NCBI GenBank assembly: GCA_016234425.1
Contig: JACRCA010000126.1
Location: 1-6,195, forward strand
Length of the DNA: 6,195 nucleotides
Direction: 5' to 3'
Source: Deltaproteobacteria bacterium
Lineage (GTDB): Bacteria; Desulfobacterota; SM23-61
Below are positions 5,859-6,195 of this stretch, piece by piece (the first letter of the stretch is position 1; the number at the start of each line of letters is the position of its first letter). The translations under genes were made by a program, and so were the position numbers. The notes beneath the pieces are model-generated. The model was not told where the DNA came from. It did no database searches and saw nothing but the letters and a program-made list of their open reading frames with translations.

Positions 5859-6195
5859 TTATCCGAAATCAAAGGAGAGCTGGAAGTCGTCAAGATTTTT
5901 AGGTTCGATCCCTCGCAAAGCTGTCTTATCTGGGAAAAGTAGATTATAGATTCCATCCGCAATGGCGTAATTAAAAAAACTCGGAACCCCAAAAAATCTC
6001 TTCAACACTAAAAAGATCCTCTCGACCAGCATCTTCAATTTAATGCTCTGGCCGAGATAAACCGAGGCAAAATAAGATACGGCCAAGACAAGCACCACGA
6101 GGTTGCGAATGCTAATATAGCTTTGAACCCGCAGATCCTCCAAATTATAACACTGCTTGATGTACCGATAAGACTCATCACACCGCCAGCGGGCC
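5859..6195 (-). CDS. IS4-like DDE transposase, C-terminal 111 residues, cut by right window edge
   Basis: The minus-strand frame is open from the window edge to a TAA at 5859. It begins ARWRCDESYRYIKQCYNLED and continues LRVQSYISIRNLVVLVLA. This matches the C-terminal catalytic block of IS4-family (DDE_Tnp_1) transposases: an RW-x-x-E/D-x-x-x-R-x-x-KQ-type helix, the LEDxRVxSY segment, then a hydrophobic helix (SIRNLVVLVLAVSYFASVYLG). In the IS4 R-(3)-E-(6)-K spacing the catalytic acid position is held by Asp (codon 6179-6177) with Glu next to it; either may serve. The remainder (FFGVPSFFNYAIADGIYNLL) resembles the tails of these proteins. The N-terminus lies outside the window, so I cannot say whether the gene is intact. 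Stop context and reading frame look healthy. The assignment to the IS4 superfamily is good; the exact IS group is not known. Confidence 0.8.
   Translation of the reverse strand, partial: ARWRCDESYRYIKQCYNLEDLRVQSYISIRNLVVLVLAVSYFASVYLGQSIKLKMLVERIFLVLKRFFGVPSFFNYAIADGIYNLLFPDKTALRGIEPKNLDDFQLSFDFG

Noticed and set aside
5673..5942. Plus-strand 89-codon frame facing the transposase
   Set aside because: No ribosome binding site precedes the ATG, and its last third lies antisense to the transposase end. It is also AT-rich sequence where open frames arise easily.
5663..5992. Minus-strand 109-codon frame overlapping the transposase end
   Set aside because: It is in a different frame from the transposase, continues past its stop and has no family resemblance; a frameshifted transposase tail was considered, but the 5859 frame gives the better family-like C-terminus.

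Overview
The window is a one-directional block in which every supported gene lies on the minus strand. It holds a complete branched-chain-amino-acid-type (HAAT family) ABC importer. Transcription runs from high to low coordinates: IS4-like transposase C-terminus (cut by the right edge), a gene-free region of about 535 bp, periplasmic binding protein, LivH-type permease, LivM-type permease, LivG-type ATPase, LivF-type ATPase, then the N-terminal third of an AMP-forming acyl-CoA synthetase (cut by the left edge). No plus-strand open frame is convincing; all look like shadows of minus-strand genes or lack a ribosome binding site.

The five transporter genes look like one operon. Gaps are 24, 41 and 55 bp, then a 4-bp ATGA overlap between livG and livF. 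The binding protein and livM have full AAGGAGG Shine-Dalgarno sequences. The acyl-CoA synthetase follows livF after about 167 bp (154 bp to an upstream alternative start). That gap carries a perfect 20-bp GC-rich palindrome that looks like a dispersed intergenic repeat. A plausible model is that the importer brings in a carboxylic acid or amino-acid-like compound and the ligase activates it as a CoA thioester. The substrate cannot be read from the sequence.

The right end carries the last 111 residues of a DDE transposase. Just past its stop is a near-consensus sigma70 promoter (TTGACA, 16 bp, TAGAAT) pointing at the transporter operon, with a perfect 8-bp-stem hairpin close to the predicted transcript start. 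Transcription from it would give a leader of about 470 nt containing further dyads. This insertion-sequence-linked outward promoter is the most interesting local feature.

Organism: base composition is moderate, the Shine-Dalgarno sequences are strong, and a Liv cluster sits with an acyl-CoA ligase and 'CTCCCCCTCGAGGGGGAG'-type intergenic palindromes. Together these suggest a Gram-negative, possibly anaerobic, deltaproteobacterium-like organism (Desulfobacterota or Syntrophobacterales style). This is an impression from gene style, not a phylogenetic result. I see no RNA genes, CRISPR arrays, or clearly new multi-gene system.
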